From Candidatus Cloacimonadota bacterium (lineage in GTDB: Bacteria > Cloacimonadota > Cloacimonadia > Cloacimonadales > Cloacimonadaceae), in assembly GCA_023421135.1 (NCBI GenBank), contig JAEZUG010000052.1, positions 1 to 64,000 on the forward strand: a stretch of DNA of 64,000 nucleotides. Reading direction: 5' to 3'. Positions 54,994-63,770 of this stretch are shown piece after piece. The notes below the pieces were generated by a model, which did not search any database, was not told where the DNA came from, and was given only the letters and a program-made list of their open reading frames with translations. Position 1 is the first letter of the stretch, and each line of letters begins with the position of its first letter. The translations under genes and the position numbers were made by a program.

Positions 54994-56260
54994 CTATGTC
55001 CTCCAGATTGATCGAACCTAGGTTTGGTTTGCCACCAATCAGTCCCTTCTTAAATAGAGAAGCTAAGGAGTGCTCTTTTCGGACTGGATAATCCGACACT
55101 GGCGTAAGCTCTGTGCTGCCATCAGCTTTTCTATCGGTAATCCAAACACAGTCTCTGCGGATGATCTCTTTTTCGTTTAACAAGGCAGTATTGTGTGAAG
55201 TGAAAATCAATTGGCCTTGTTTGGAGTTCTTCAGAAACATAGCAATGAAGTGAAAGAGAAGATCATTATGCAAAGAGCTCTCGATCTCATCGATTGGCAT
55301 TACTACTTCTTGGAAGATGAGGTTCATCAGGATTGCACCAAAACCGTAGAATCCTCTAGTACCTGATGATTCCTCGGCCATATCGAGAGTAAATGAGCCC
55401 TCATCCAGTTTATGAACAAATCCAAAATCATACCTTTTAAAACTTGGTTTGGCATTGGGGAAGGGAGGATTAAGGTTGTTTCTGAGGTGTTCTGGAACTT
55501 GTGAGGGATCTACATCATATTCCTCAATATCTATGTCATTAATCCAAAAATCAGCTTTATTCAAAAAAGCCAGGATGTATTGCTTAACAGCCTCTCGATT
55601 AATCGGTTGGTTGATTAAGAATTGGTTTGCAAAGTTCAGTAAATTGTCATTAGGCCTTAGAAGCGATTGCAACTTGTTTCTGAACCAATTGTGTGCATCC
55701 TGCAGGGGACTAAAATCTTCTATAGAAGCTATCTTGGCTAAAATTGCTTGGTTCTGTATTGTCAGTTCCAAATAGTCCCTTGTACTCTTCTTAAACAACT
55801 TGTCTGACCATTTATACCCATACAAGTCATTATTATCCAACTTTCTTTCAAAGATCTCAGCTCTCTTACCCTTGGGATAATACGACAATGACTCATAAAA
55901 AACTTTTGATCTATCCAGCTCAAGCCTATACTCATAAAGCACATTTCTCTGAATAAAATCTATCTCAAACAGGCTGGGCTTATCACGATCCAAGGCAAAT
56001 TGCGGGATATTCAATTCAATATTCTTATCCTGCAGAGGGTAGAGCACCATATAACCCAAGAATTCTAGTGCATTGAGAAGACTGGTCTTTCCCGAGGCAT
56101 TTACCCCATATATCATAGCCATCTTGAGGACGCGTAGTTTGGGCTTGGGGAATTCTACAACAAAATACTCTTCCTGATGCTTATCTGAAGTAGCCCGGAA
56201 ATCCAGGGTCACCTTCTCACGTATGGAACGGAAGTTTTGAATACTGAATGATACGATCAT
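54965..56260 (-). CDS. rloA: RloA/AbiLi-like AAA ATPase
   Basis: 431-aa ABC/SMC-like ATPase of the AAA15 type. FSIQNFRSIREKVTLDF opens the head domain, the P-loop is GVNASGKTS near 50, and the Walker B/His segment is MPIDEIESSLHNDLL near 308-322, followed by QLIFTSHNTALL, the His switch. Paired and overlapping with RloB, it fits AbiL/RloAB abortive-infection systems, where the ATPase senses phage and controls the TOPRIM effector. The ATG at 56260 has GAGG 6 bp upstream; 13 extra residues in the longer frame are unlikely. Confidence 0.86.
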   Translation of the reverse strand: MIVSFSIQNFRSIREKVTLDFRATSDKHQEEYFVVEFPKPKLRVLKMAMIYGVNASGKTSLLNALEFLGYMVLYPLQDKNIELNIPQFALDRDKPSLFEIDFIQRNVLYEYRLELDRSKVFYESLSYYPKGKRAEIFERKLDNNDLYGYKWSDKLFKKSTRDYLELTIQNQAILAKIASIEDFSPLQDAHNWFRNKLQSLLRPNDNLLNFANQFLINQPINREAVKQYILAFLNKADFWINDIDIEEYDVDPSQVPEHLRNNLNPPFPNAKPSFKRYDFGFVHKLDEGSFTLDMAEESSGTRGFYGFGAILMNLIFQEVVMPIDEIESSLHNDLLFHFIAMFLKNSKQGQLIFTSHNTALLNEKEIIRRDCVWITDRKADGSTELTPVSDYPVRKEHSLASLFKKGLIGGKPNLGSINLEDIDEQAQKTEN

Positions 56261-56449
56261 ATTAACCTCTTTTCTGCAGGAATTCTGCATAATACACAAA
56301 GAATAATCGGGATGCTCGCCTTGTCAAGATAATTATTGCAGAATAGCTGCAATAGACCTGTGTGCTAATGCTATCAAGAAGTAAGCTAAAGCAAAATATC
56401 ACTTGACATTACGTCAAGGTATTTTATCTTAGTATTGTAACCCGTTTGC

Positions 56450-56989
56450 CTATGGCTTATAGGGATAGGATGTCGCCACGGCGGCATCGCCTTTTTTTTG
56501 CCCATATTTCTGGAACTTTTGTTCGTACCAATCCCTTTCTTTATCTCTTACATAGAATGCTGTAACCAGTCTAAAGTATGGATATGATGGATGTTCTGAT
56601 AGCACTACTATGAACTCGTCATTATACCACAGGTGATGCCTATCCTGTCCTTGAATTTTTTCTACCCACCGTTTGATGGAGGTGTCCGTTGGATTCTCGA
56701 TTATTTCTCTAATCCACCTGATTCGCTCTGAACGCTTTATGTCTTGTGTTCTACCTTTGCGATTGTAGCCTCTGGGTGTATGCTTGGGGTCTTCACTTGT
56801 TACATGCCAATACGTACCCTCTTTACCATCTTCCTTATCCCATTTCTTGATTCCTACTTCTTGTTTTCTGTAGCATGGGCTATCGACGATAAAATCCTCA
56901 CAGAAATACTCATAAATGGCTTCGTTGAATGCTTCCCAATCCCCTCCGAAGCTGTTATAAGGAACTATCAGATCATCTAGTTCAAGCAT
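56450..56989 (-). CDS. Uncharacterised protein, possibly a BECR-fold RNase
   Basis: 179 aa. The core reads KRSERIRWIREIIENP near 86-101, then HHLWYNDEFIVVLSEHP and RLVTAFYVRDKERDWYEQKF to about 162. This order of a basic helix, a strand with His, and LVTAFYV resembles RelE/barnase/colicin E5-D (BECR) RNase-like domains of toxins and phage proteins. It is a resemblance only; no catalytic residue is proven. It starts directly after the DUF3800 stop (TGAATG), so it is translated with it as the third gene of the RM cassette. No antitoxin-like gene is beside it. Confidence 0.6.
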   Translation of the reverse strand: MLELDDLIVPYNSFGGDWEAFNEAIYEYFCEDFIVDSPCYRKQEVGIKKWDKEDGKEGTYWHVTSEDPKHTPRGYNRKGRTQDIKRSERIRWIREIIENPTDTSIKRWVEKIQGQDRHHLWYNDEFIVVLSEHPSYPYFRLVTAFYVRDKERDWYEQKFQKYGQKKGDAAVATSYPYKP

Positions 56990-57697
56990 TCATCTGTCCT
57001 GACACTCTCTAGGTGTCCATACAAAGACATTGAACTTTTCTTCTCGTACAACTGAAGTTTGAACCAGTGATTGGTTTGTGTTACTTATAATCAACTCAAC
57101 AAGACTGGTCTTGGCTAAGCTCGAGCTAAGCTCTCTGTTCTTATATGAGACAGCTCCAGTAAGTAGATCACATAATTGGATAAACTGCGATTCGTAAGAT
57201 AGAATAGGCTGCAACTTAAGGTTTGGCTTGGGAACTTTGGTTTCAGAGATAAGATAATCCCCCAATCTCTTGAGCTCTTCCTCTTGGTGAGTATCTTTTA
57301 AATCAAAGTATATATTGTACTGATTTTCAGGTTTCATCACAAACCTTAAGCAATAGTAGTACATCACATAATAGAAGTTATCGTGGGTTCTCCCAAATCT
57401 CTCATGATCAAGTTTAGATTTATCTGGAACAACTACGCAGCGATACTTGAGATCTGGGTCTTTTAGAAAGAAATCTACAATATCGCAATACAACTGAATC
57501 TTATTATTGGAAACTTTAGTCCATTTCAATTCATTATGGACATCCATGCCATGTTTGAGCTTTAGACTCTTTATCTTCTCAGTTATAGGCTTGACCTTGT
57601 CATAAGGAACAATTAAAGAACCTAAGACCATGCTTTTGAAGCCGTCATTGATCAAGTGACATGACTCGTCACAATAGATGTTTATGATATCACTCAT
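56990..57697 (-). CDS. DUF3800 protein (RNase H-fold)
   Basis: 235 aa. Opens IINIYCDESCHL, with the family Asp-Glu pair near residues 9-10. VVPDKSKLD near 87 and FIQLCDLLTGA near 184, with the late Asp, complete the acidic set expected for an RNase H-like nuclease fold. DUF3800 genes are common in defence islands, but their role is not established. The ATG at 57697 has GGGAG upstream and overlaps the RM gene end by 8 bp, which ties the two together. Confidence 0.85.
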   Translation of the reverse strand: MSDIINIYCDESCHLINDGFKSMVLGSLIVPYDKVKPITEKIKSLKLKHGMDVHNELKWTKVSNNKIQLYCDIVDFFLKDPDLKYRCVVVPDKSKLDHERFGRTHDNFYYVMYYYCLRFVMKPENQYNIYFDLKDTHQEEELKRLGDYLISETKVPKPNLKLQPILSYESQFIQLCDLLTGAVSYKNRELSSSLAKTSLVELIISNTNQSLVQTSVVREEKFNVFVWTPRECQDR

Positions 57698-60600
57698 TCT
57701 TATCTCCCATTTCCCCATCCACCTGTTTATAGAGCAGATCGATCTGTGTCTGAAGGCGGATGGTATGTGCCAGAGCGGTGGCGATACGGCAATAGTGGAT
57801 GGGGTCTGCGAGGGTTTTGCCTTTGCGGTCTTTGAGGTATTTGTGCATTACCTGATAGCCGCCAATATGGAAGTTCCAGAGCTCTGGAGTGATGCCTTCG
57901 AAGTATTTATCCGGGTTGATGCGCAGAGTTCCGGCGGCAGGATCGTAAGAAAGCTCATCCACTGTGTCGTTTGCCCCCTGTCCCTGGTAACGCACCAGAG
58001 GTGGGCTCAGCAAGGGGCTTTTGAGCAGATGCAGATCTGCCAGGGCTTTGCCCAAATCTGCCAAGGCGGTAAAGAGAGCAAAGTCCGCTGTGAAAGGAAT
58101 ACGCGGAAAGTCCATCCGCAGATACTGAGCATAACGCTGGCGATAAAAGGGACTATGCAAGACAGCATAGATATAGTAGAAAAGCTGCTCCGGCTCAAAG
58201 CCCTGCCACTTTGCCCTGAATTGCTCCAGAAGCTGGGGCTGGATATTATACTGCCGTTCTGTCTCGGCAAAGATATCTTCTTTGTGCTCGTCTGGATAGA
58301 GGTAGAGTGGAAAGACGTATGCGCTTGCGTTTGCAGTCTCTAGAATGTGTAAATCTACTATACTCGATGATATAAAAGCATGATTATAGTCTATCTTGGT
58401 TTGCCTATTGCATATTATAGATATATTTTCCTCAAGCATATGCTTCATAGTTTCTCCACGAGGCATACAATGGAAACCCCTACTCTTGCCGGTATAATAG
58501 GAGTAACGTATGTCAAAAGGACGGTAAAGAATGGGTCTTATATTAGCTTCATTTAGACCGCTTATGATCAGGTCTGATTGAGCAAGTTGAACCTTCCAAT
58601 CTCTTGTATCTACCCCTAGCGAATAAGCTTTTCTTGCTGTTTCGACATCCAATGATGCAAAGTGGAGGATCGTTCTATTCATTTGTTCCTTGCTCTCCTT
58701 AATAGTTAAGTGGTCTCTGGCAGTAAACAATCCCACGCTATTTAGAGAGATTATTTCTTTTATACTTAACCAATTGAGATAGTGTTCATTTCCCGTAGCT
58801 TCGGGATGGAACAAATAGAAGGGCGAACCGGGGCTAAGTGGAGCGTATGTATTAGGATCAAAGTCGTGAGAAACCAGCCAGTCATACTTGAGGCTGCGTA
58901 AGCCGTAAAGCTCGTGGTGCGCTATTGGTGGGGCAAATTCCGATTTGCCACAGCGAGCGGAGCTCGCTTCGATAGTGGAAGCGTCCTCTGGACGCTTTGA
59001 GCTTAAGCCGCAAGATGCAGCATCCCCACTCTCTGCCAATTCGGAGATTGGCAGACCAGACTCTGCGGCAGACTTTAGTGGAGAACTTGGGTTTGCTCCT
59101 TTAATCATCAAAACTATTGCTGTCCCCTGCCGGATATCAAAGACGTTTTCGTCCTTGCCGCCATCGGGGCATTTCTCTTTCTTGAGAGAGTTGCCATGCA
59201 AATCAAGTACATAAATCTCATCAAAGGTATTCAGCAGGCTTTGGCGCATACCTCTAAAGGTGGGGTTATCCAAATAGCCGTGGTTGGTGATCATGCCTAC
59301 GATACCCTTTCCGGCTTTGTGGATCTTCCACTGGGCAAAGCGCAGAAACTTTACATAGTCGTCTTGAAGACCTTTGGGGTTCCTCTCATTCAGCCCTTGC
59401 CCATCAATAGTAAAATAGCTCTTAGCTCCATCCAGGTCAGTTTTCAGCAAGCTCTCAGTCCATTGGTTGATGTTTCCACTCATGTAGCTATACGGCGGAT
59501 TACCCATAATCACCAAGATGGGGTCTTGATGCTTCACCTTGTTTGCTAGGGTACATTCCTCTGTGATATCGTGGGTAAAGGGTGTTTCCAATTGTGCGGG
59601 TGTGTCCGGCTCCAGAGTATTGGAAAGATAGAGCTTAAAGCGTTCATCCGCTGCCATTTCATAGCCATACTCTGCCAAGAGATAGCTGATCTTGAGATGA
59701 CCCACAGTGTAGGGAGCCATCATCAGCTCTATGGCGTGAAAGTGCGGGAGGATATGCTCTTTGATCAGTTTGTGAATACTGCCCTCGCCATACTTATCGC
59801 TATACTCGCTGATTGCCAGCTTGATCGCTTCGGCTGGGAAGGTGAGCGTTCCGGCAGCCGGATCGAGGATGGTGACCTCTGGTGAAGCAAGGCCATCGGA
59901 TAAGCCAAAGTGCGTTTTGAGCAGGCTGTGAATACTGCGCACAATATAGCGCACCACAGGCTCCGGAGTGTAATAGACGCCCCGGCTTTCCCGCAGCTTG
60001 GGATCGTATTCTGCCAGGAAGGTCTCATAAAAGTGGATAATGGGATCGCTGCCTTTGCCTTCTGTATAGTAGGCATGGAGGATCTTATGAATATCTGTCA
60101 CACAGAGGATTTCGGCAATGTCATCGATCAGCACCTGCAGGGCTTTGGGAGGCTCCTCATAGGAGATGAATTTGAAGATGCTCTTGAGAATGCCCAGGGT
60201 ATTGGGGATGTATTTGTGCACCAGTTCACGGTTAAACTCACCGCTCGATCTGGTGCGCGCGGCAAAGATGCCATAGGTAAGGGTCTGGGCATAGAGATCG
60301 GCAAATTGCTCCAAGGTGAGGTTGTTGATCAGGAGCTTCTTGAAGGATTCATAGAAGCTCAAAAGTACCTTTTTGCCCTGCTTTTGCTCTTCGGCAAGTT
60401 CCAGGGAGATCACCTCATCCCGCAGGAAGCTGGTGCGCTTGGCCAAAGCTTTGGCTAGGCTGCGGGGATCAGAGATGGCTGGTAGGGAAAAGGCAAAGTA
60501 ACGACTAAGCAGTTGAGAGAACTCCTCGGCATTCTGCAAGGGCGGAGTCTTATCCAGATTGATGGCATTGACAGCCGGAGCTATTGTAACTAATGAGACA

Positions 60601-60962
60601 AACTCACCATACTGATAGAGCCGGAACTCATAGAAATTGGTTAAAATTAGATTGGGGAAGGTGCTCAAATAGCGTTTCAATTGCTCTGAGGTGGCGATCT
60701 GATCCAGGGAGCTTACATGAGGAGCTTTGGCTTCGATATAGCCTGTGATATGGTTTTTGCCATCCCAGACGCGGAAATCCGGATTGCCGGCGGTGGTGGC
60801 TTTGGGCAGAACTGTAACGTCTCTCTTTTTGTTCAGAATTCCGTCTGAGTACCCCTCAATCAGCTTAGCCAGAGCGGGGTAAAAGCTCTCTTCGCGTCCG
60901 TCTTTGCGATTCAGGACAGCCTGTAAATCCTTCAGATAGTTCGTAAATAGCTGAGTATCCAA
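57690..60962 (-). CDS. Single-chain restriction-modification enzyme (type IIG/ISP-like), island 2, with in-frame hairpin insert
   Basis: About 1090 aa. N-terminal PD-(D/E)xK nuclease (AGNPDFRVW near 60, GYIEAKAP near 76), adenine methyltransferase motif I ILDPAAGT near 366 and NPPY near 486, and a C-terminal target-recognition region. It is a distant relative of the enzyme at 11752. Residues about 617-679 are odd: a Ser/Ala/Glu-rich stretch (NPSSPLKSAAESGLP, ELAESGDAASCGLSS) encoded by a chain of hairpins also found between genes. It keeps the frame open. I prefer the TTG at 60962 with GAGGTG upstream; an ATG at 60974 has no site. Confidence 0.88.
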   Translation of the reverse strand: MDTQLFTNYLKDLQAVLNRKDGREESFYPALAKLIEGYSDGILNKKRDVTVLPKATTAGNPDFRVWDGKNHITGYIEAKAPHVSSLDQIATSEQLKRYLSTFPNLILTNFYEFRLYQYGEFVSLVTIAPAVNAINLDKTPPLQNAEEFSQLLSRYFAFSLPAISDPRSLAKALAKRTSFLRDEVISLELAEEQKQGKKVLLSFYESFKKLLINNLTLEQFADLYAQTLTYGIFAARTRSSGEFNRELVHKYIPNTLGILKSIFKFISYEEPPKALQVLIDDIAEILCVTDIHKILHAYYTEGKGSDPIIHFYETFLAEYDPKLRESRGVYYTPEPVVRYIVRSIHSLLKTHFGLSDGLASPEVTILDPAAGTLTFPAEAIKLAISEYSDKYGEGSIHKLIKEHILPHFHAIELMMAPYTVGHLKISYLLAEYGYEMAADERFKLYLSNTLEPDTPAQLETPFTHDITEECTLANKVKHQDPILVIMGNPPYSYMSGNINQWTESLLKTDLDGAKSYFTIDGQGLNERNPKGLQDDYVKFLRFAQWKIHKAGKGIVGMITNHGYLDNPTFRGMRQSLLNTFDEIYVLDLHGNSLKKEKCPDGGKDENVFDIRQGTAIVLMIKGANPSSPLKSAAESGLPISELAESGDAASCGLSSKRPEDASTIEASSARCGKSEFAPPIAHHELYGLRSLKYDWLVSHDFDPNTYAPLSPGSPFYLFHPEATGNEHYLNWLSIKEIISLNSVGLFTARDHLTIKESKEQMNRTILHFASLDVETARKAYSLGVDTRDWKVQLAQSDLIISGLNEANIRPILYRPFDIRYSYYTGKSRGFHCMPRGETMKHMLEENISIICNRQTKIDYNHAFISSSIVDLHILETANASAYVFPLYLYPDEHKEDIFAETERQYNIQPQLLEQFRAKWQGFEPEQLFYYIYAVLHSPFYRQRYAQYLRMDFPRIPFTADFALFTALADLGKALADLHLLKSPLLSPPLVRYQGQGANDTVDELSYDPAAGTLRINPDKYFEGITPELWNFHIGGYQVMHKYLKDRKGKTLADPIHYCRIATALAHTIRLQTQIDLLYKQVDGEMGDKNE
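58926..59110 (-). repeat. Hairpin modules inserted in frame within the RM gene
   Basis: Four perfect hairpins in 125 bp: GGCAAAT-TCCG-ATTTGCC (58932-58949), AGCGAGC-GGA-GCTCGCT (58952-58968), AAGCGTCC-TCT-GGACGCTT (58979-58997) and CTGCCAAT-TCGGAG-ATTGGCAG (59033-59054). The third, with its AGTGG lead and TTG tail, has the same layout as 53284-53309. The fourth begins with 14 bases identical to 53858-53871. Confidence 0.82.
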
Positions 60963-61170
60963 TGTGCACCTCATATCAAACTCTGTTTTTCAGTTCAAGG
61001 CAATCAGATTAGTAGGCTGAGTTTTAGTCAATAGTTTTCTGCAACGAGCCAGATCTGTAGTACGAAGGGAAAAAGATACTTTGGAGTCAAAATAGTCTAT
61101 ACACGCCAAAACATTAATACCGCACTTGCAACGGAGAACAAAAGTGGGGGCGGCATCATTGGCCAATATC

Positions 61171-62217
61171 CTATAGATTCAGGTATTTAAACAATTCTGA
61201 GGGCTCTGATGCAGACTGTGCCGGGAGCGGATCGAAGATGCCCTGCTGAAGGAGAAATTTGCAGATAAACAGGCGTTCAAAGCGGTTGAGGAGAGACCAA
61301 TTGGCAGAGAGCAGCGCAGCTTTATCCAATTCAATCAGTTCTGTAAGTGCTTGTGGAGATAGTATCTTCTCCTGGAAGTAACAATCCAGAATCCATCTTG
61401 CGGAGATAGCGCGGCGGGTTTCGTAAACCCGGGTGGTTTCATCTTCCCAGGTGCCAGTGAACCAATCCCACCGATTCAGGTGATTTCTGATATCCTGGTC
61501 ATAGGGGTGCCCTGTCACTCTCACATACTCTGGTTGTCCTGCATAGTGTTGATCAAGCTCGTAGTATTCCAATAATTCAATGATCAATTTCTTATACGGG
61601 GGAGCCATCTGCTCTGCTTCTGGATCAAGCAAGTATCTCAGATCTGCATGGATAAGCCGGAAGGTCTGTTCTTCTGTAAGATGATTTCCCCAAAACACGC
61701 GCTGCAAAGCGCTGCGGGCAGGAGCCAGGGAGCGATGATCCTGGCTGTCGAAAACCAGTAGATCTGGAATTTTGGCATCTTCCCAGAGGTTGAGATAAAC
61801 CTCGTTTCTACGCTTGAAGAATTCTATCTCCTTCTTGGTGTAGTAACCACTGGTTGGATCATGATAGATCGGAACCGGACGGGGAGAGGTGTCCGGATAA
61901 TCTGGGATGGCGTCTGGGTCAATCACAACCAGGGCATTGCGTTTGAGCCACTTCTTCAGATTCTCAAGCTCAGGTGGAACGGGATTTGTGAGGATAAATC
62001 TATCTACGCGTTCTATTCTGATGAGCTGCTGAGTGCTAAGCTGATTGGCTTTGATTAGGGTCTTAAGTTCGTTCATTCGATCATCGGGTATGTCATACTC
62101 GTAGCTTGCCAAAGACTCCAGATCGCGGGTTTTGATTATCTCTATCAGGCTTTCGTATTTGTCAATACAGCCAAATTCTTCCAATACTGCCAGAGCATCT
62201 TCTACTTTCTTGTTCAC
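61171..62217 (-). CDS. Protein of unknown function
   Basis: 348 aa, acidic, no signal peptide or membrane span. I recognise no family. Tryptophan- and tyrosine-rich segments (HLNRWDWFTGTWEDETTRVY near 255-275) stand out, as does the text NSDxx-free DLLVFDSQDHRSLAPARSAL near 165 (read as LLVFDSQDHRSLAP). GTG at 62217 has GGGAGG upstream; an ATG at 62241 has none. It follows the RM gene in the same direction but is upstream of it by 208 bp and may or may not belong to the island. Confidence 0.65.
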   Translation of the reverse strand: MNKKVEDALAVLEEFGCIDKYESLIEIIKTRDLESLASYEYDIPDDRMNELKTLIKANQLSTQQLIRIERVDRFILTNPVPPELENLKKWLKRNALVVIDPDAIPDYPDTSPRPVPIYHDPTSGYYTKKEIEFFKRRNEVYLNLWEDAKIPDLLVFDSQDHRSLAPARSALQRVFWGNHLTEEQTFRLIHADLRYLLDPEAEQMAPPYKKLIIELLEYYELDQHYAGQPEYVRVTGHPYDQDIRNHLNRWDWFTGTWEDETTRVYETRRAISARWILDCYFQEKILSPQALTELIELDKAALLSANWSLLNRFERLFICKFLLQQGIFDPLPAQSASEPSELFKYLNL

Positions 62218-62466
62218 ATTTCCTCCCTTATTCCAATTCACCGGTAATCCGATTTTGATAGAGCTATCTCCTGAGTGACGTCATATACCCACTGGATGCA
62301 TCCCATCAATGGCACACTCTTCTCGCCAGGCTTCCAGCGGTCAAGTATTTTTCACTCTACAGACCCTCAGTTGTATCGGGATGGAGGATAATCTGATCCG
62401 CAAGATCAAAAAAATCATTGACAGCCTTTCTAACTGACACACAGTAAGTTTTTTGAAAGGATTTAT

Positions 62467-63648
62467 ATGAAAAACACGATCTATAGAGCCTATGAGAAGG
62501 ATGGAGCTTGCTCCACAAATCTGTTGTCTCCGGAATTGATGACCAACATCATGCACAATCTGCCCGGAATTGCCTATCGTTGTATCAACGATGGGGATTG
62601 GACTATGCTTTTCCTCTCGGAAGGTTGTGCCAAGCTCACTGGTTACTCTCCGGATGAACTGCTTTACAACAGGGATCTATCCTATGATGATCTGATTGTA
62701 CCTGAAGATAGAGAACTGGTGCGCAAGGCAGTGGAAGAGGGAGTGAACACCAGAAGCCGTTTCAAGATGGAGTATCGCATCACCCGTAAGGACGGACAGA
62801 TTACCTGGGTTTGGGAGCAAGGAGAGGCCGTCTATAATGAGCCCCAGGATAGGATCTATCTGGATGGCTTCATCGCAGATATCAGTTCCCGTAAGAGAGT
62901 GGAGGGTGAGCTCCTGAGCATGAGTGAAGAGCTTAGTCATTACAACAAGTTGAAAGACAGGTTTTTTGGTATCATTGCCCACGATCTGCAGAATCCCATA
63001 TATGCAATCATTAGCCTCACCGAGTTCATGCAAGAGAGTCGTGAGACACTAAATATAGACCAAATCCTGGATTTCTGTGCTCAGATCAATAGCTCGGCAA
63101 ACCGGATCAGCGGTCACTTGGATAATCTTTTGGAGTGGTCCAAGATCCAAGCTGGAGAGAAGAGGATGCGATACACGCAGATCAAGCTCTTCAAGCTGGT
63201 GGAGGAAGTCTTGGACTCCCTGAGACGGCGGACGGTGGACAAGCAGATTCACTATGAACTGGCAATAGATCCAGAGATGAAGCTCTACTCCGATCTTCGG
63301 ATCATGAGCTCCATCCTGAGAAATCTGATCTCAAATGCTCTGAAGTATTCTGATCAGGGCAAGAGCGTGAAGATCAGAGCCTGGATTGAGGAGGATTATG
63401 CTTTCCTGCAGGTGGAAGATCAGGGAATTGGCATGCCCCGGTCTATGGTGAATAAGATAATCCAGGGTGAGATCACTGATAATCGCATTGGTACGGCTCA
63501 TGAGACCGGTAATGGGATGGGCTTGGCTCTGGTGGCAACCTACATCAGGCAGCTGGGTGGCAAGCTGGAGCTGGAGAGCAGAGTGAATCGTGGAACCACT
63601 GCCAGAATCATGATCCCGCTCAATCAGATGATGTCCGTTTTATTGTGA
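62467..63648 (+). CDS. Soluble PAS-domain sensor histidine kinase
   Basis: 393 aa, no membrane span. PAS domain about 28-140 (NLPGIAYRCINDGDWTMLF, KDGQITWVWEQGEAVYNE). HisKA has the phospho-accepting His in GIIAHDLQNPIYAI near 172. HATPase boxes are NLISNALKYSDQG near 285, VEDQGIGM near 315 and NGMGLALVATYI near 345. No response regulator gene is adjacent in the window. AAAGG precedes the ATG. It may signal to the PTS-type gene just downstream or to an unlinked partner. Confidence 0.9.
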   Translation: MKNTIYRAYEKDGACSTNLLSPELMTNIMHNLPGIAYRCINDGDWTMLFLSEGCAKLTGYSPDELLYNRDLSYDDLIVPEDRELVRKAVEEGVNTRSRFKMEYRITRKDGQITWVWEQGEAVYNEPQDRIYLDGFIADISSRKRVEGELLSMSEELSHYNKLKDRFFGIIAHDLQNPIYAIISLTEFMQESRETLNIDQILDFCAQINSSANRISGHLDNLLEWSKIQAGEKRMRYTQIKLFKLVEEVLDSLRRRTVDKQIHYELAIDPEMKLYSDLRIMSSILRNLISNALKYSDQGKSVKIRAWIEEDYAFLQVEDQGIGMPRSMVNKIIQGEITDNRIGTAHETGNGMGLALVATYIRQLGGKLELESRVNRGTTARIMIPLNQMMSVLL

Positions 63649-63770
63649 TTCATCATATTTTTGTTCTTTTCACAAGCTAATTTGGGAGATGAAGTGTTAA
63701 AAGAGGTTGACGTGAGAGCCTCTGGCAAAAAGAATGACCTACCTAGTAATATCGAAATGATGGTGAGACA

